Source: Streptomyces omiyaensis (lineage in GTDB: Bacteria > Actinomycetota > Actinomycetes > Streptomycetales > Streptomycetaceae). Taken from it: a stretch of 64,000 nucleotides of DNA. Where the stretch lies: positions 62,001 to 126,000 of the forward strand of contig NZ_BMVV01000020.1 of NCBI RefSeq assembly GCF_014650895.1, written 5' to 3'. Numbering within the stretch: the stretch's first letter is position 1; each line of letters opens with the position of its first letter. The notes beneath the pieces were generated by a model that was not told the DNA's origin, searched no databases, and was given only the letters and a program-made list of their open reading frames with translations. The position numbers and the translations under genes are program-made. Of this stretch, positions 41,350 through 51,573 are shown piece after piece.

Positions 41350-42062
41350 GTGCGTGCCCCCGGCTCCGCTCCGGCGGCCGCGGCCGACTCCTCCGCGAGC
41401 GCCGCCACCGTCCGCGCCGGCACCCGCAGCAGCTCGCGGGCCTGGCGCTCGGCGGCGTCCGCGTCGCCCGCCTCGACGGCGGCGACCAGGGCCTCGTGGG
41501 CGTCGATGTCGACGGGCGGCATCGCGCGGTCGCCGAGCGCCTCGACCAGGACCTCGTGGACCTGCGTCGAGAAGAAGCGGTAGACCTCGATGAAGGCGGT
41601 GTTGTGGGTGGCGGCCACCACCGCGAGGTGGAAGGCGAGGTCCGCGTCGGCGTCCCGGTCGCCCTCCTCGCGCAGCGTGGTCAGGGCGGCCCGCAGCCGC
41701 AGCAGGTCGTGGGTGTCGCGGCGCTCCGCCGCGAGCCGGGCCGCCTCGGCCTCCAGGGCGGTCCGCAGCTCCAGGACGTCGCGCGCGCCCGCGTGCCGGA
41801 CCCCGCGCAGGACGGCGGCCGGGTCGGCGGTGGAGCGGACGAAGGTGCCGTTGCCCTGCCGGGACTCCAGGAGCCCGGCGTGGACGAGGACCCGGATCGC
41901 CTCGCGGACGGTGTTGCGGCCGACGCCGAGCTGCTGGGCGAGCTCGTGCTCGGTCGGGATGCGGTCGCCGACGGACCACGCGCCCTCGGTGAGCTGTGCC
42001 CGCAGCTGCTCGACCGCGGAGTCCACCAGCGAGGTGCGCCCCGCCGCTCTCAGTGCCGCCAT
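41346..42062 (-). CDS. GntR family regulator, FadR subfamily
   Basis: 238 residues. The winged helix occupies about 12-75 (LVDSAVEQLRAQLTEGAWSVGDRIPTEHELAQQLGVGRNTVREAIRVL); the C-terminal FCD domain (about 95-225) is all-helical with the expected metal-site pattern D..H in a DADLAFHLAVV stretch and later His residues. Members bind carboxylic acids. ATG 42062 begins MAALRAAGRTS. It leads a two-gene unit with the MFS transporter. A DnaA-box-like TCATCCACA lies upstream at 42118. Confidence 0.9.
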   Translation of the reverse strand: MAALRAAGRTSLVDSAVEQLRAQLTEGAWSVGDRIPTEHELAQQLGVGRNTVREAIRVLVHAGLLESRQGNGTFVRSTADPAAVLRGVRHAGARDVLELRTALEAEAARLAAERRDTHDLLRLRAALTTLREEGDRDADADLAFHLAVVAATHNTAFIEVYRFFSTQVHEVLVEALGDRAMPPVDIDAHEALVAAVEAGDADAAERQARELLRVPARTVAALAEESAAAAGAEPGART

Positions 42063-42219
42063 CCGCTCCGTACCTCCGTACCGTGTGATTCGCCCGGTTG
42101 CCCAGTCATCCTACAACTCATCCACACGTGTGACCGCTTCGCCGGGGTGCCGCCCGGCGACCGGACTACTGTGGGCTCGTACGTGCACCGAACACCCTCA
42201 TCACCTTCGGGAGTCAGTC

Positions 42220-43623
<1,404 letters not shown>

Positions 43624-43677
43624 GGTCCCGCCTGGCCTCATGGGTTTCCCCTGGTCCCAGGTGATAGGCACTGAGAA

Positions 43678-44349
43678 GTGCCGAGCGAAACCTTCCCGGG
43701 TGGCGAACCGTCCCGACCGATCAGGTCGTGGGTGCGTTCGTCACCCGGTACCCATCTCTGGCTCGCGGTCGTCGCGATCACCAGCGTCACCCTCGCGCTG
43801 TCCCCCGCCGGGCTGGACGCGTACTTCCTCCACCGGAACAGCAGCAATCTCCACCAGCTCGCCCACCACCCGGTCCGCGCGCTGCTCGGCAGCGCCTTCT
43901 GGATCGAGAACCCGGCGTCCCTGCCGCTGTACGCGGTGCTCTTCGAGGTCCTGCACGCGCCCGTGGAGCGCTGGCTGGGGACGGGCAGGTGGCTGTTCAC
44001 CGTTGCCACCGCGCACATCGCCGCGACCCTCGTCAGCCAGCAGGCCGTCCTCCTCGCGATCCGCGACCACGACGTGCCGCGCAGCATGGCGCACGTCGTC
44101 GACATCGGCGTCAGCTACGGCCTCGCCGCCTCCGCCGGGATCCTGACCTACCGGCTGGCCCGGCCCTGGCGGTGGCTCTACCTCGCCGCGGTGGTGGCCT
44201 TCTTCCTCGTGCCGCTGCTCTCGGACCGCACGTACACCGACCTCGGGCACGCGATCTCGCTGGCGATCGGCCTGGCCTGCTACCCGCTCACCCGGCGTCC
44301 CGCGCACGGAAAACCGTTCGCCCCCGAACGGCGCCCCGGCGCACACTAG
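43678..44349 (+). CDS. Rhomboid-like membrane protein
   Basis: 223 residues with about six hydrophobic segments. The segment DIGVSYGLAASAG (about 142-154) carries a GxS-type serine, and a later helix has TDLGHAISLAIG with a His (about 191), a spacing compatible with the rhomboid Ser-His dyad. Extracytoplasmic segments such as LHRNSSNLHQLAHHPVRALLGSAFW are typical of the actinobacterial rhomboid-like group. Whether it is proteolytic is unproven. GTG 43678 was used; the start is uncertain. A strong hairpin follows the stop codon. Confidence 0.7.
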   Translation: MPSETFPGGEPSRPIRSWVRSSPGTHLWLAVVAITSVTLALSPAGLDAYFLHRNSSNLHQLAHHPVRALLGSAFWIENPASLPLYAVLFEVLHAPVERWLGTGRWLFTVATAHIAATLVSQQAVLLAIRDHDVPRSMAHVVDIGVSYGLAASAGILTYRLARPWRWLYLAAVVAFFLVPLLSDRTYTDLGHAISLAIGLACYPLTRRPAHGKPFAPERRPGAH

Positions 44350-44429
44350 TTGTGCGGGGGGACACGGGGGATCCCCCGGCGGCGGCCGCTTCGAGCGCGC
44401 GGACCCGGGTCCGCGCGGGCCGCGACCGA

Positions 44430-44463
44430 CGAAGGCCCGCTCCCTCGGGGGAGCGGGCCTTCG
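44430..44463. terminator. Strong bidirectional hairpin terminator
   Basis: A 15-bp perfect stem (44430-44444 with 44449-44463) with a TCGG tetraloop, between the convergent rhomboid-like gene and the HAD gene. Confidence 0.9.
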
Positions 44464-44481
44464 CACGGACTTTCCGAAGGA

Positions 44482-45288
44482 TCAGGAGGCCAGCAGGCGC
44501 TCCAGGACGACGGCGATGCCGTCCTCCTCGTTGGAGGCGGTCACCTCGTCCGCGACCGCCCGCAGCTCCTCGTGGGCGTTGCCCATCGCGACGCCGTGCG
44601 CGGCCCAGCCGAACATCGGGATGTCGTTGGGCATGTCGCCGAAGGCGATGGTGTCCGCCGCCTTCACGCCGAGCCGGCGCGCCGCCAGCGAGAGACCGGT
44701 GGCCTTGCTGAGACCGAGCGGCAGGATCTCCACGATCCCCGGACCGGCCATGACCACGTCGACCAGCCCGCCCACGGTGGCGCGGGCGACGGCGGTCAGC
44801 TGGTCGTCGCTCAGCACCGGGTGCTGGAGGTAGAGCTTGGTGAGCGGCGCCGCCCACAGCTCGGCCGGGTCCTCGTACGGCACGTACGGCAGCGGACCCT
44901 CTTGGGCGCGGTAGCCGGGGCCCATCAGGACCTCGCCCTCCAGGCCGTCGCGGCTCGCGGCCAGCGCCACCGGGCCGACCTCCGCCTCGATCTTGGAGAG
45001 GGCGAGTCCGGCGAGCTGCCGGTCCAGGGTCAGCGAGGTCAGCAGCCGGTGCTCGCCGGCGTGGTAGACCTGCGCGCCCTGGCCGCACACCGCGATCCCC
45101 TCGTAGCCGAGGTCGTCGAGGATGTGCCGGGTCCAGGGAACGGCCCGGCCGGTGACGACGATGTGCGCGGCGCCCGCCGCCGTCACCGCGGCGAGCGCGT
45201 CCCGGGTGCGGTCCGAGACGGACTCGTCGGCCCGCAGCAGCGTGCCGTCGAGGTCCGTCGCGACCAGGCGGTAGGGGAAGGCGCTCAC
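44482..45288 (-). CDS. HAD superfamily hydrolase (Cof type) coupled to serS
   Basis: 268 residues. Motif I DLDGTLLRADESVSDRT, motif II HIVVTGRAVPW, then a Lys in LGLSKATG and motif IV GDMPNDIPMFGW. It is a paralogue of the gene at 27646: same motifs and cap type, with conserved IEILPLG-like and NEEDGIAVVLERL segments. GTG 45288 overlaps the serS stop codon by four bases (GTGA), so it is translationally coupled to serS. A link to serine or tRNA metabolism is possible but not shown by sequence. Confidence 0.88.
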   Translation of the reverse strand: MSAFPYRLVATDLDGTLLRADESVSDRTRDALAAVTAAGAAHIVVTGRAVPWTRHILDDLGYEGIAVCGQGAQVYHAGEHRLLTSLTLDRQLAGLALSKIEAEVGPVALAASRDGLEGEVLMGPGYRAQEGPLPYVPYEDPAELWAAPLTKLYLQHPVLSDDQLTAVARATVGGLVDVVMAGPGIVEILPLGLSKATGLSLAARRLGVKAADTIAFGDMPNDIPMFGWAAHGVAMGNAHEELRAVADEVTASNEEDGIAVVLERLLAS

Positions 45289-46574
45289 TTGGCGATCGGC
45301 TCCAGGACCTCGCGTCCGCCCAGGTACGGCCGGAGGACCTCCGGGACGCGCACCGAGCCGTCGGCGAGCTGGTGGTTCTCCAGCAGGGCCACGATGGTGC
45401 GAGGGACGGCGCACAGCGTGCCGTTCAGCGTGGCGAGCGGCTGGACGGTCTTCTTCCCGCCCTGCTCCTCGCGCATGCGGACGGAGAGGCGGCGGGCCTG
45501 GAAGCCGTCGCAGTTGGAGGCCGAGGTCAGCTCGCGGTACTTGCCCTGGGTGGGGATCCACGCCTCGCAGTCGAACTTGCGGGAGGCCGAGGAGCCGAGG
45601 TCGCCGGTGGCGACGTCGATCACCTGGAAGGGCAGTTCCAGGGAGGTGAGCCACTGCTTCTCCCAGTCCAGGAGCCGCTTGTGCTCGTTCTCCGCGTCCT
45701 CGGGCGCGACGTACGAGAACATCTCGACCTTGTCGAACTGGTGGACGCGGAAGATGCCGCGGGTGTCCTTGCCGTACGTGCCGGCCTCGCGGCGGAAGCA
45801 GGGCGAGAAGCCCGCGTACCGCAGCGGCAGCTTGTCGGCGTCGATGATCTCGTCCATGTGGTACGCGGCGAGCGGGACCTCGGAGGTGCCGACCAGGTAG
45901 TAGTCGTCCTTCTCCAGGTGGTACACGTTCTCCGCGGCCTGGCCGAGGAAGCCGGTGCCCTCCATGGCGCGCGGGCGGACCAGCGCGGGGGTGAGCATCG
46001 GGATGAAGCCGGCCTCGGTGGCCTGCGCGATGGCCGCGTTGACCAGGGCGAGCTCCAGGAGGGCGCCGACGCCGGTCAGGTAGTAGAAGCGCGAGCCGGA
46101 GACCTTGGCGCCCCGCTCGACGTCGATGGCGCCGAGCGCCTCGCCCAGCTCCAGGTGGTCCTTGGGCTCGAAGCCCTCGGCCGCGAAGTCGCGGATGGTG
46201 CCGTGCGTCTCCAGGACGACGAAGTCCTCCTCGCCGCCGACCGGCACGTCCTGGTGGACGATGTTGCCGAGCCGGAGGAGGAGCGCGCGGGCCGTCTCGT
46301 CGGCCTCGTTCTGCTCGGCCTCGGCGGCCTTGACGTCGGTCTTGAGCTGCTCGGCGCGCTGGAGGAGCTCGGCGCGCTCCTCCGGGGTGGCCTTGGGGAT
46401 CAGCTTGCCGAGCGCCTTCTGCTCGGAACGGAGCTCGTCGAAGCGGACGCCGGACGACCTGCGCCGCTCATCGGCGGAGAGCAGGGCGTCGACGAGGCCG
46501 ACGTCCTCTCCACGGGCGCGCTGGGAGGCGCGAACACGGTCGGGGTCCTCACGGAGCAGGCGAAGGTCAATCAC
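45285..46574 (-). CDS. serS: Seryl-tRNA synthetase
   Basis: 429 residues, class II synthetase. The N-terminal half includes the long coiled-coil arm that contacts tRNA-Ser (about 27-105). The catalytic core has motif 2 in FRREAGTYGKDTRGIFRVHQFDKVE and motif 3 in NGTLCAVPRTIVALLENHQ. Starts with GTG 46574 (MIDLRLLREDPDRVR), the standard family N-terminus. It is followed by the overlapping HAD gene. No T-box leader was seen upstream; instead there is a DnaA-box-rich gap. Confidence 0.98.
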   Translation of the reverse strand: MIDLRLLREDPDRVRASQRARGEDVGLVDALLSADERRRSSGVRFDELRSEQKALGKLIPKATPEERAELLQRAEQLKTDVKAAEAEQNEADETARALLLRLGNIVHQDVPVGGEEDFVVLETHGTIRDFAAEGFEPKDHLELGEALGAIDVERGAKVSGSRFYYLTGVGALLELALVNAAIAQATEAGFIPMLTPALVRPRAMEGTGFLGQAAENVYHLEKDDYYLVGTSEVPLAAYHMDEIIDADKLPLRYAGFSPCFRREAGTYGKDTRGIFRVHQFDKVEMFSYVAPEDAENEHKRLLDWEKQWLTSLELPFQVIDVATGDLGSSASRKFDCEAWIPTQGKYRELTSASNCDGFQARRLSVRMREEQGGKKTVQPLATLNGTLCAVPRTIVALLENHQLADGSVRVPEVLRPYLGGREVLEPIAK

Positions 46575-47040
46575 CCCACCAGGCTACCGGTGTGCGCTCG
46601 CGCGACCCCACCGGATATGCGGGCGCGTGTTGGTATGCCCGAATTGAGGGCCTTCGGAATTTCCCCGGGGCGACCGGGACCCAAGTTATCCACAGGGTGT
46701 GAGGGAGTTCTGTGGATTTCCGCTTCACCGCCTCCGAAATGGGTGATCAAACCCTATTCACACACCCATTTCGAGGGGAATCGATCCCTCTGGAGGGTGA
46801 AAGTCGCAAGGTCCCTCTGACGTGGAGCCGGGGGGAGCCTGTGGATGGAGGGCATGCGCACGAGGGGTGAAGAGGGTGATTTGTCGACCCCGATGGCGTC
46901 CGGAGTCGACTTGTCCCCAGCTTGTGGTTCAAAGCTGTGGATAACTCCTTGGGGAAACTGAAAAGTATGCAGGTAGGACTATTGATGCCTGCCTGTGGAC
47001 GAGCGAACGCACGGGTCGCGCCGCTCGGCCAGTATCGCGG
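46575..47040. other. 466-bp gap between serS and pheA with a cluster of DnaA-box-like sites
   Basis: Sites found by eye: TTATCCACA at 46686-46694 (plus); on the minus strand AAATCCACA at 46711-46719, CCATCCACA at 46840-46848, TTATCCACA at 46936-46944 and TCGTCCACA at 46994-47002; plus the near-match TTGTCCCCA at 46911-46919. Two match the (T)(T)(A/G)TCCACA consensus well, others at 7 of 9 positions. The gap is long and A/T-richer than average, and also must contain the serS promoter. No ORF with genome-like codon bias lies in it. From memory, S. coelicolor has a high-affinity DnaA cluster (D78) on the cosmid carrying serS and pheA. Confidence 0.75.
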
Positions 47041-47976
47041 TCAGGCCCTGCCGTCCTGGGCCCTCGCCAGCCAGTCGGAGGCAGCCGTGAACTCCTCGTC
47101 CGAGGTCCCCCGCCGCAGCGGCCGCACGTCCGCGCGGGACGCGCCCGCCCGCGGATACGAGCCGAGGAAGCGCACCTGCGGACAGATCCGCTTCAGACCC
47201 ATCAGCGCCTCGCCGACGCGCCGGTCCGAGACGTGGCCCTCGGCGTCCACGGCGAAGCAGTAGTTCCCGATCCCCGCCCCCGTCGGCCGGGACTGGATCA
47301 GCATCAGGTTCACCCCGCGCACCGCGAACTCCTGGAGGAGTTCCAGAAGGGCACCCGGATGATCGTCACCCAGCCACAGCACCACCGAGGTCTTGTCCGC
47401 GCCGGTCGGCGCCGCCGGCCGCGCCGGCCGGCCCACGAGCACGAACCGCGTCTCCGCGTTCTCCGCGTCGTGGATCTCCTTGACCACTGCCTCCAGGCCG
47501 TACGTCGCCGCCGCGAACTCACCCGCGAAGGCCGCGTCGAACCGCCCCTCCTGCACCAGCCGGGCCCCGTCCGCGTTCGACGCGGCCGACTCCCACACCG
47601 CCTCCGGGAGGTGCTTGCGCAGCCAGTTGCGCACCTGCGGCTGGGCCACCGGATGGCCCGTCACCGTCTTGATGTCCGACAGCGCGGTCCCGGGGCGCAC
47701 CAGCAGGGCGAAGGCGATCGGCAGCAGCACCTCGCGGTAGATCATCAGCGGCTCGCCGGAGGCCAGCTCGTCGAGGGTCGCCGTCACCCCGCCCTCCACC
47801 GAGTTCTCGATGGGCACGAGCGCGGCGGCCGCCTCTCCGTTCCGTACGGCGTCGAGCGCGGCCGGGACGGAGACCATGGGGACGAGCTCCCGCGTGGCCG
47901 CCTCGGGCAGGCTCCGCAGAGCGGCCTCCGTGAACGTGCCTTCGGGACCGAGGTAGGTGTACCGGGTGGCGGACAT
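47041..47976 (-). CDS. pheA: Prephenate dehydratase
   Basis: 311 residues: dehydratase domain about 5-185 and C-terminal ACT domain about 200-275. The opening RYTYLGPEGTFTEAAL, the ENSVEGGV motif (about 57-64) and ETRFVLVG (Thr-Arg-Phe near 176) are the family's catalytic and substrate-binding signatures. It makes phenylpyruvate from prephenate in phenylalanine synthesis. The ACT motif that binds phenylalanine reads LMLIQSRP where ESRP is usual. No chorismate mutase domain is present, as in other actinobacteria. ATG 47976. Confidence 0.96.
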   Translation of the reverse strand: MSATRYTYLGPEGTFTEAALRSLPEAATRELVPMVSVPAALDAVRNGEAAAALVPIENSVEGGVTATLDELASGEPLMIYREVLLPIAFALLVRPGTALSDIKTVTGHPVAQPQVRNWLRKHLPEAVWESAASNADGARLVQEGRFDAAFAGEFAAATYGLEAVVKEIHDAENAETRFVLVGRPARPAAPTGADKTSVVLWLGDDHPGALLELLQEFAVRGVNLMLIQSRPTGAGIGNYCFAVDAEGHVSDRRVGEALMGLKRICPQVRFLGSYPRAGASRADVRPLRRGTSDEEFTAASDWLARAQDGRA

Positions 47977-48104
47977 ACCGTCACCCTAATGCGCCCCGGC
48001 GGCCGGGCCCGCCCCGTCTCAGTCCTCGACCCGCGCCGCGCCCTCCGCACGGGGAGGGCGCCGGCCCCGCCTCCCCCGCGGGCACCGGACCGGCGGCCCC
48101 GGGG

Positions 48105-48147
48105 GGCATCCGCCTCCCGTCCCCGGCGGGCACGGGAGGCGGATGCC
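48105..48147 (-). terminator. Long hairpin terminator of the copper operon
   Basis: A 16-bp perfect stem (48105-48120 with 48132-48147) with an 11-nt loop, 34 bp after the stop codon of the DyP peroxidase gene and before pheA, both on the minus strand. Confidence 0.85.
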
Positions 48148-48180
48148 CGGTGGCCACGGGACTTCCGCCCGGGGCGGCCC

Positions 48181-49500
48181 TCAGGACTCCAGCAGCCGCT
48201 GCCCGACGTACTCGCCCTCGGCCGCCCCGCCCGGCACGGCGAAGAGACCGCTGGACTCGTGCCGGACGAACGGGGACAGCGCGTCGCCCCGGTCGAGCTT
48301 GCGCTGCACCGGCACGAAGCCGCGCAGCGGATCGGCCTGCCAGCAGACGAAGAGGAGCCCCGCGTCCGGGGCGCCGTCCGCGTCGATCCCGTCGTGGAAG
48401 GAGAAGGGCCGGCGCAGCATCGCCGCCCCGCCGTTCTGTTCGGGGGCGGAGATCCGGGCGTGGGCGTTGTCGGGGATGACGAGCTTCCCGTCCGGACCCC
48501 TCTTGTCCAGGTCCAGCGGAGTCGTCTCCGAGCCGCCGGACAGCGGTGCCCCGTCCGCCTTGCGGCGGCCGATGACCCGCTCCTGCTTCTCCCGCGTCAG
48601 CCCCTCCCAGTCGTCCAGGAGCATCCGGATCCGCCGCACGACGGCGTACGAGCCGTCCGCCATCCAGTCCTGGGCGCCGGTCGCCCCGGCGGGGACGAAG
48701 ATCCGGCGGTCGAAGTCGGGGTCGGTGGTCCTCGGATTGTTGGTGCCGTCGACCTGGCCCATCAGGTTCCGGGCCGTCATCGGGCGGGAGGTCGCCCCGG
48801 CGGAGCGGTTGAAGCCGTTCATCTGCCAGCGCACCCGGGCCGCGTCCCCGGCCTCCTTCTGGAGCGCGCGCAGCGCGTGGAAGGCGACCAGGGAGTCGTC
48901 CGCCCCGATCTGCACCCACAGATCGCCCTCCGACCGCTTCGGGTCGACCGCGTCGTTGGAGAAGGAGGGCAGCGGGTCGAGCTGCATCGGGCGCCGGGCG
49001 GCCAGCCCCGTCCGGTCGAAGAAGGTGCGGCCGAAGCCGAAGGTGACCGTGAGGGACGACGGGCCCGCGTCCAGCGCGATCCCGGTGTCCGCCGACGGCG
49101 CCTTCCCCGCCATCAGCGTCCGCGCCGTCGCCGACCAGCGGCGCAGCAGCGCGGCGGCCTCCTTGCGGCCGGCGCCCGGCGCCAGGTCGAAGGCGACCAG
49201 ATGGCCGCGGGACTGGAGCGGGGTGGTGATGCCGGGCTGGTGCCTGCCGTGGAAGGCCACCTCGGTGGAGCCCACCGAGGTGAGGGCGCGGGGGCCGCCC
49301 GCCCCGGTGACGGGGCCGTCCCCGGAGACGGCCGACGCGATCCCCGCACCGCCGGCGGCTCCGATCACGAGGCCGGCCGCGCCCGCCGCGCCGACGGTGC
49401 CGAGCAGCCGGCGCCGGGAGATGTCGAGGTGGCCGCCGTCGGGCACGGGGGCGGAGGCGCCGTCGGGCGCGGGGCCGGGCACGGGGTTGCTCACGGGCAT
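48181..49500 (-). CDS. dtpA: Tat-exported DyP-type peroxidase (DtpA/EfeB family)
   Basis: 439 residues. The Tat signal SRRRLLG (28-34) is followed by a hydrophobic AAGLVIGAAGGAG stretch. The DyP signature GQVDGTNNP contains the distal Asp251, with the proximal haem ligand likely His347 in DNAHARIS and Arg364 in LRRPFSF. Such enzymes are usually annotated EfeB (iron uptake), but the copper-gene context matches S. lividans DtpA, reported to be needed for maturation of the copper oxidase GlxA. ATG 49500 immediately follows the TGA of the CopC-CopD gene, with no gap. Confidence 0.9.
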   Translation of the reverse strand: MPVSNPVPGPAPDGASAPVPDGGHLDISRRRLLGTVGAAGAAGLVIGAAGGAGIASAVSGDGPVTGAGGPRALTSVGSTEVAFHGRHQPGITTPLQSRGHLVAFDLAPGAGRKEAAALLRRWSATARTLMAGKAPSADTGIALDAGPSSLTVTFGFGRTFFDRTGLAARRPMQLDPLPSFSNDAVDPKRSEGDLWVQIGADDSLVAFHALRALQKEAGDAARVRWQMNGFNRSAGATSRPMTARNLMGQVDGTNNPRTTDPDFDRRIFVPAGATGAQDWMADGSYAVVRRIRMLLDDWEGLTREKQERVIGRRKADGAPLSGGSETTPLDLDKRGPDGKLVIPDNAHARISAPEQNGGAAMLRRPFSFHDGIDADGAPDAGLLFVCWQADPLRGFVPVQRKLDRGDALSPFVRHESSGLFAVPGGAAEGEYVGQRLLES

Positions 49501-51552
49501 TCAGCCGATCTTGACGTTCTTCTCGATGGTGGTCTGGTCGATCTCGGAGGTACGGACCGTCACCTGGATCCGCCATTCGCCGGGCAGCGGGAGCTGCACG
49601 CCGCTCGCGCTCCAGTGTCCGGTCTGGATCCGGTCCGGGGCGACGGGCAGCGGGCCGACGCCCTTCTCCTCCAGGGTCAGGTTCACCTTGACCTCGGGGA
49701 CGTCCAGCGGCTTCCCGTTGGGGCGCTCCACGAAGAGGTGCAGGGCGTTGGCGCCGGTGCGGCCCGGGTCGAGACTGAGCCGGACGACGCCCTTGCCGTC
49801 CACGCCGCCGGTGTCGAAGGGCAGCCGGATGTCGACCGGGCGGTCGGGCACCGCGGCCGAGCCGGCCGTCGTCCCGCCGGTCCTAGCGGCCTCCTCCTCG
49901 GTGCGGCCGGGCTCGGTGGTGGTGAGGACGGTGGTGACGGCGAGCAGGACGACGGCCACGGCCGCCTCGGTCAGCACCGAACGGCGCAGTCCGGTCCGCT
50001 CGGGGTCCGCGTCCCGCGCCTTCTTGCGCCGGGCGGTGGCCATGGCGACGCGCTGCCGGGCGAGCTGCGCGGCCCGCTCGGGATCCGCCGCCTCGGTCCC
50101 CTGCTCCGCGGCCCCCTTTTCCTCCGGCTCCCGCTCCTCGGTCCCCTGCTCCCCGGGATCCGGCTGCTCGGGCTCCTCCTCGCCGGCCTCCGGGCCGGTC
50201 TCCGCCTCCGGGCCGGTCTCCGCCTCCGTGCCGGCGACCGGCGAGGACCCGGCGACCGGCGAGGACCCGTCGGCCGCGGAGCCGGTCCCGGCGTCCGCCC
50301 CCGCGGTCCGTCCGGCCAGGCGCCGGGTCCAGCGGCGGGATATCCAGGCGATGCCGACGAGGACGCCCATCAGGCCGATCTTGACCAGGAGCAGCTGCCC
50401 GTACCGGGTGCCGGTGAGGGCCGACCAGGAGCCGACCTGGCGCCAGGACTGGTAGATGCCGGTGGCCACCAGCACGGCGACCGAGGCGAAGGCGACGCGG
50501 GAGAAGCGCTCGACCGCCGCGCGCTCCACCGACGGCGCCCGGTAGAGGGCGACCAGCAGGGTGGTGAGGCCGCCGAGCCAGGCGGCCACGGCGAGCAGGT
50601 GCAGGATGTCGACCGGCATGGCGATGCCGGGCTGGATGCCGGTGGAGGCGTGCTCGGCCAGGGCCCAGGTGCCGGCGATGCCCGCGGCGACCACGGTGCC
50701 GCCGAGGCCCAGTCCGAAGGAGAGGTCCTTGCGCTCCTTCGGGTCGGTGCGCCGGGCGTACGCGCCGAAGAGGACGGCGACGAAGAGCGCGGCCGCGCCG
50801 AGCAGGAGCAGCCGGGAGGTGAGCGCGGCCCCGGTCTTGGTCTGGAGCACGCCCTGGAGCCCGGCCAGGTCGAAGACGTCGGCGAGCTTGCCGGAGCCGG
50901 TGTACGGACCGCGCAGCAGCAGCATGACCAGGGTGGCGCCGGTGAGGGTGAGCCAGCCCCGTACGACGGTCTGCTGCACGGGCCGGACGCCCGCCCCGCG
51001 CGGCCAGCACAGCAGCACGAAGGCGCCGCCGCCGACGAGGACGGCGAAGCCCGCGTACGAGAGGTAGCGGGCGATCCCGTAGAGGAGGCCGACGGTCCCC
51101 CCGCCGGCCGCCTGCTCGGGCAGGGCGACCGAGGTGGCGGAGGGGGCGCCGATGGAGAAGGTGAAGGCGCCGGCGATGGGGTGGCTGTCCGCGGAGACGG
51201 TCTGCCAGGCGACCGTGTAGGTGCCGTCCGGCAGACCGGCCCGCAGCGCCACGCCGTACTTGACGACGGCGCCGCTGCACAGGTCGATGATCTCGCCGGT
51301 GTCGGCGCGCCGGCCCGAGGGGTCGAGGACCCGGATCGAGTCGGCGCTCATCGCGACCTGTTCCGAGAAGGTGAGGCCGACCTCCGCGGGGGCGGTGGCG
51401 ACCACCGCCCCGTCCTGCGGATCGCTCCCGGTCAGCGCCGCGTGCGCGGAGGCGGGGGCGGCGCCGGCGAGGAGCACGCCCAGGAGGGCGGCCGCGAGAA
51501 CGAGCAGCCGGGCCAGGGCGGTGCCGAGGCGCGGGGCGGTGGGTGTCGTCAC
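49501..51552 (-). CDS. CopC-CopD fusion copper protein with C-terminal extra domain
   Basis: 683 residues. A signal peptide ends at about residue 36 (PASA|HAALTG), leaving His37 as the N-terminal CopC copper ligand; the second CopC site is in SADSHPIAG (His124). The CopD membrane domain spans about 150-400 with eight segments. A charged linker follows (about 410-535) of Glu/Pro/Ala repeats, then another helix (about 540-560) and a C-terminal beta domain (YtkA-like) ending KNVKIG. Likely imports or handles copper for periplasmic enzymes. ATG 51552. Confidence 0.9.
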   Translation of the reverse strand: MTTPTAPRLGTALARLLVLAAALLGVLLAGAAPASAHAALTGSDPQDGAVVATAPAEVGLTFSEQVAMSADSIRVLDPSGRRADTGEIIDLCSGAVVKYGVALRAGLPDGTYTVAWQTVSADSHPIAGAFTFSIGAPSATSVALPEQAAGGGTVGLLYGIARYLSYAGFAVLVGGGAFVLLCWPRGAGVRPVQQTVVRGWLTLTGATLVMLLLRGPYTGSGKLADVFDLAGLQGVLQTKTGAALTSRLLLLGAAALFVAVLFGAYARRTDPKERKDLSFGLGLGGTVVAAGIAGTWALAEHASTGIQPGIAMPVDILHLLAVAAWLGGLTTLLVALYRAPSVERAAVERFSRVAFASVAVLVATGIYQSWRQVGSWSALTGTRYGQLLLVKIGLMGVLVGIAWISRRWTRRLAGRTAGADAGTGSAADGSSPVAGSSPVAGTEAETGPEAETGPEAGEEEPEQPDPGEQGTEEREPEEKGAAEQGTEAADPERAAQLARQRVAMATARRKKARDADPERTGLRRSVLTEAAVAVVLLAVTTVLTTTEPGRTEEEAARTGGTTAGSAAVPDRPVDIRLPFDTGGVDGKGVVRLSLDPGRTGANALHLFVERPNGKPLDVPEVKVNLTLEEKGVGPLPVAPDRIQTGHWSASGVQLPLPGEWRIQVTVRTSEIDQTTIEKNVKIG

Positions 51553-51573
51553 TGTGTCACTCCGTCAACGAGC

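Noticed and set aside
46575..47040. Possible T-box leader or tRNA gene upstream of serS
   Set aside because: No T-box sequence, specifier loop or cloverleaf could be found; the DnaA-box-like sites explain the gap better.
48181..49500. Classification of the DyP peroxidase as part of an EfeUOB iron importer
   Set aside because: No efeU or efeO gene is next to it; the neighbours are copper proteins, so a DtpA-like role is preferred.
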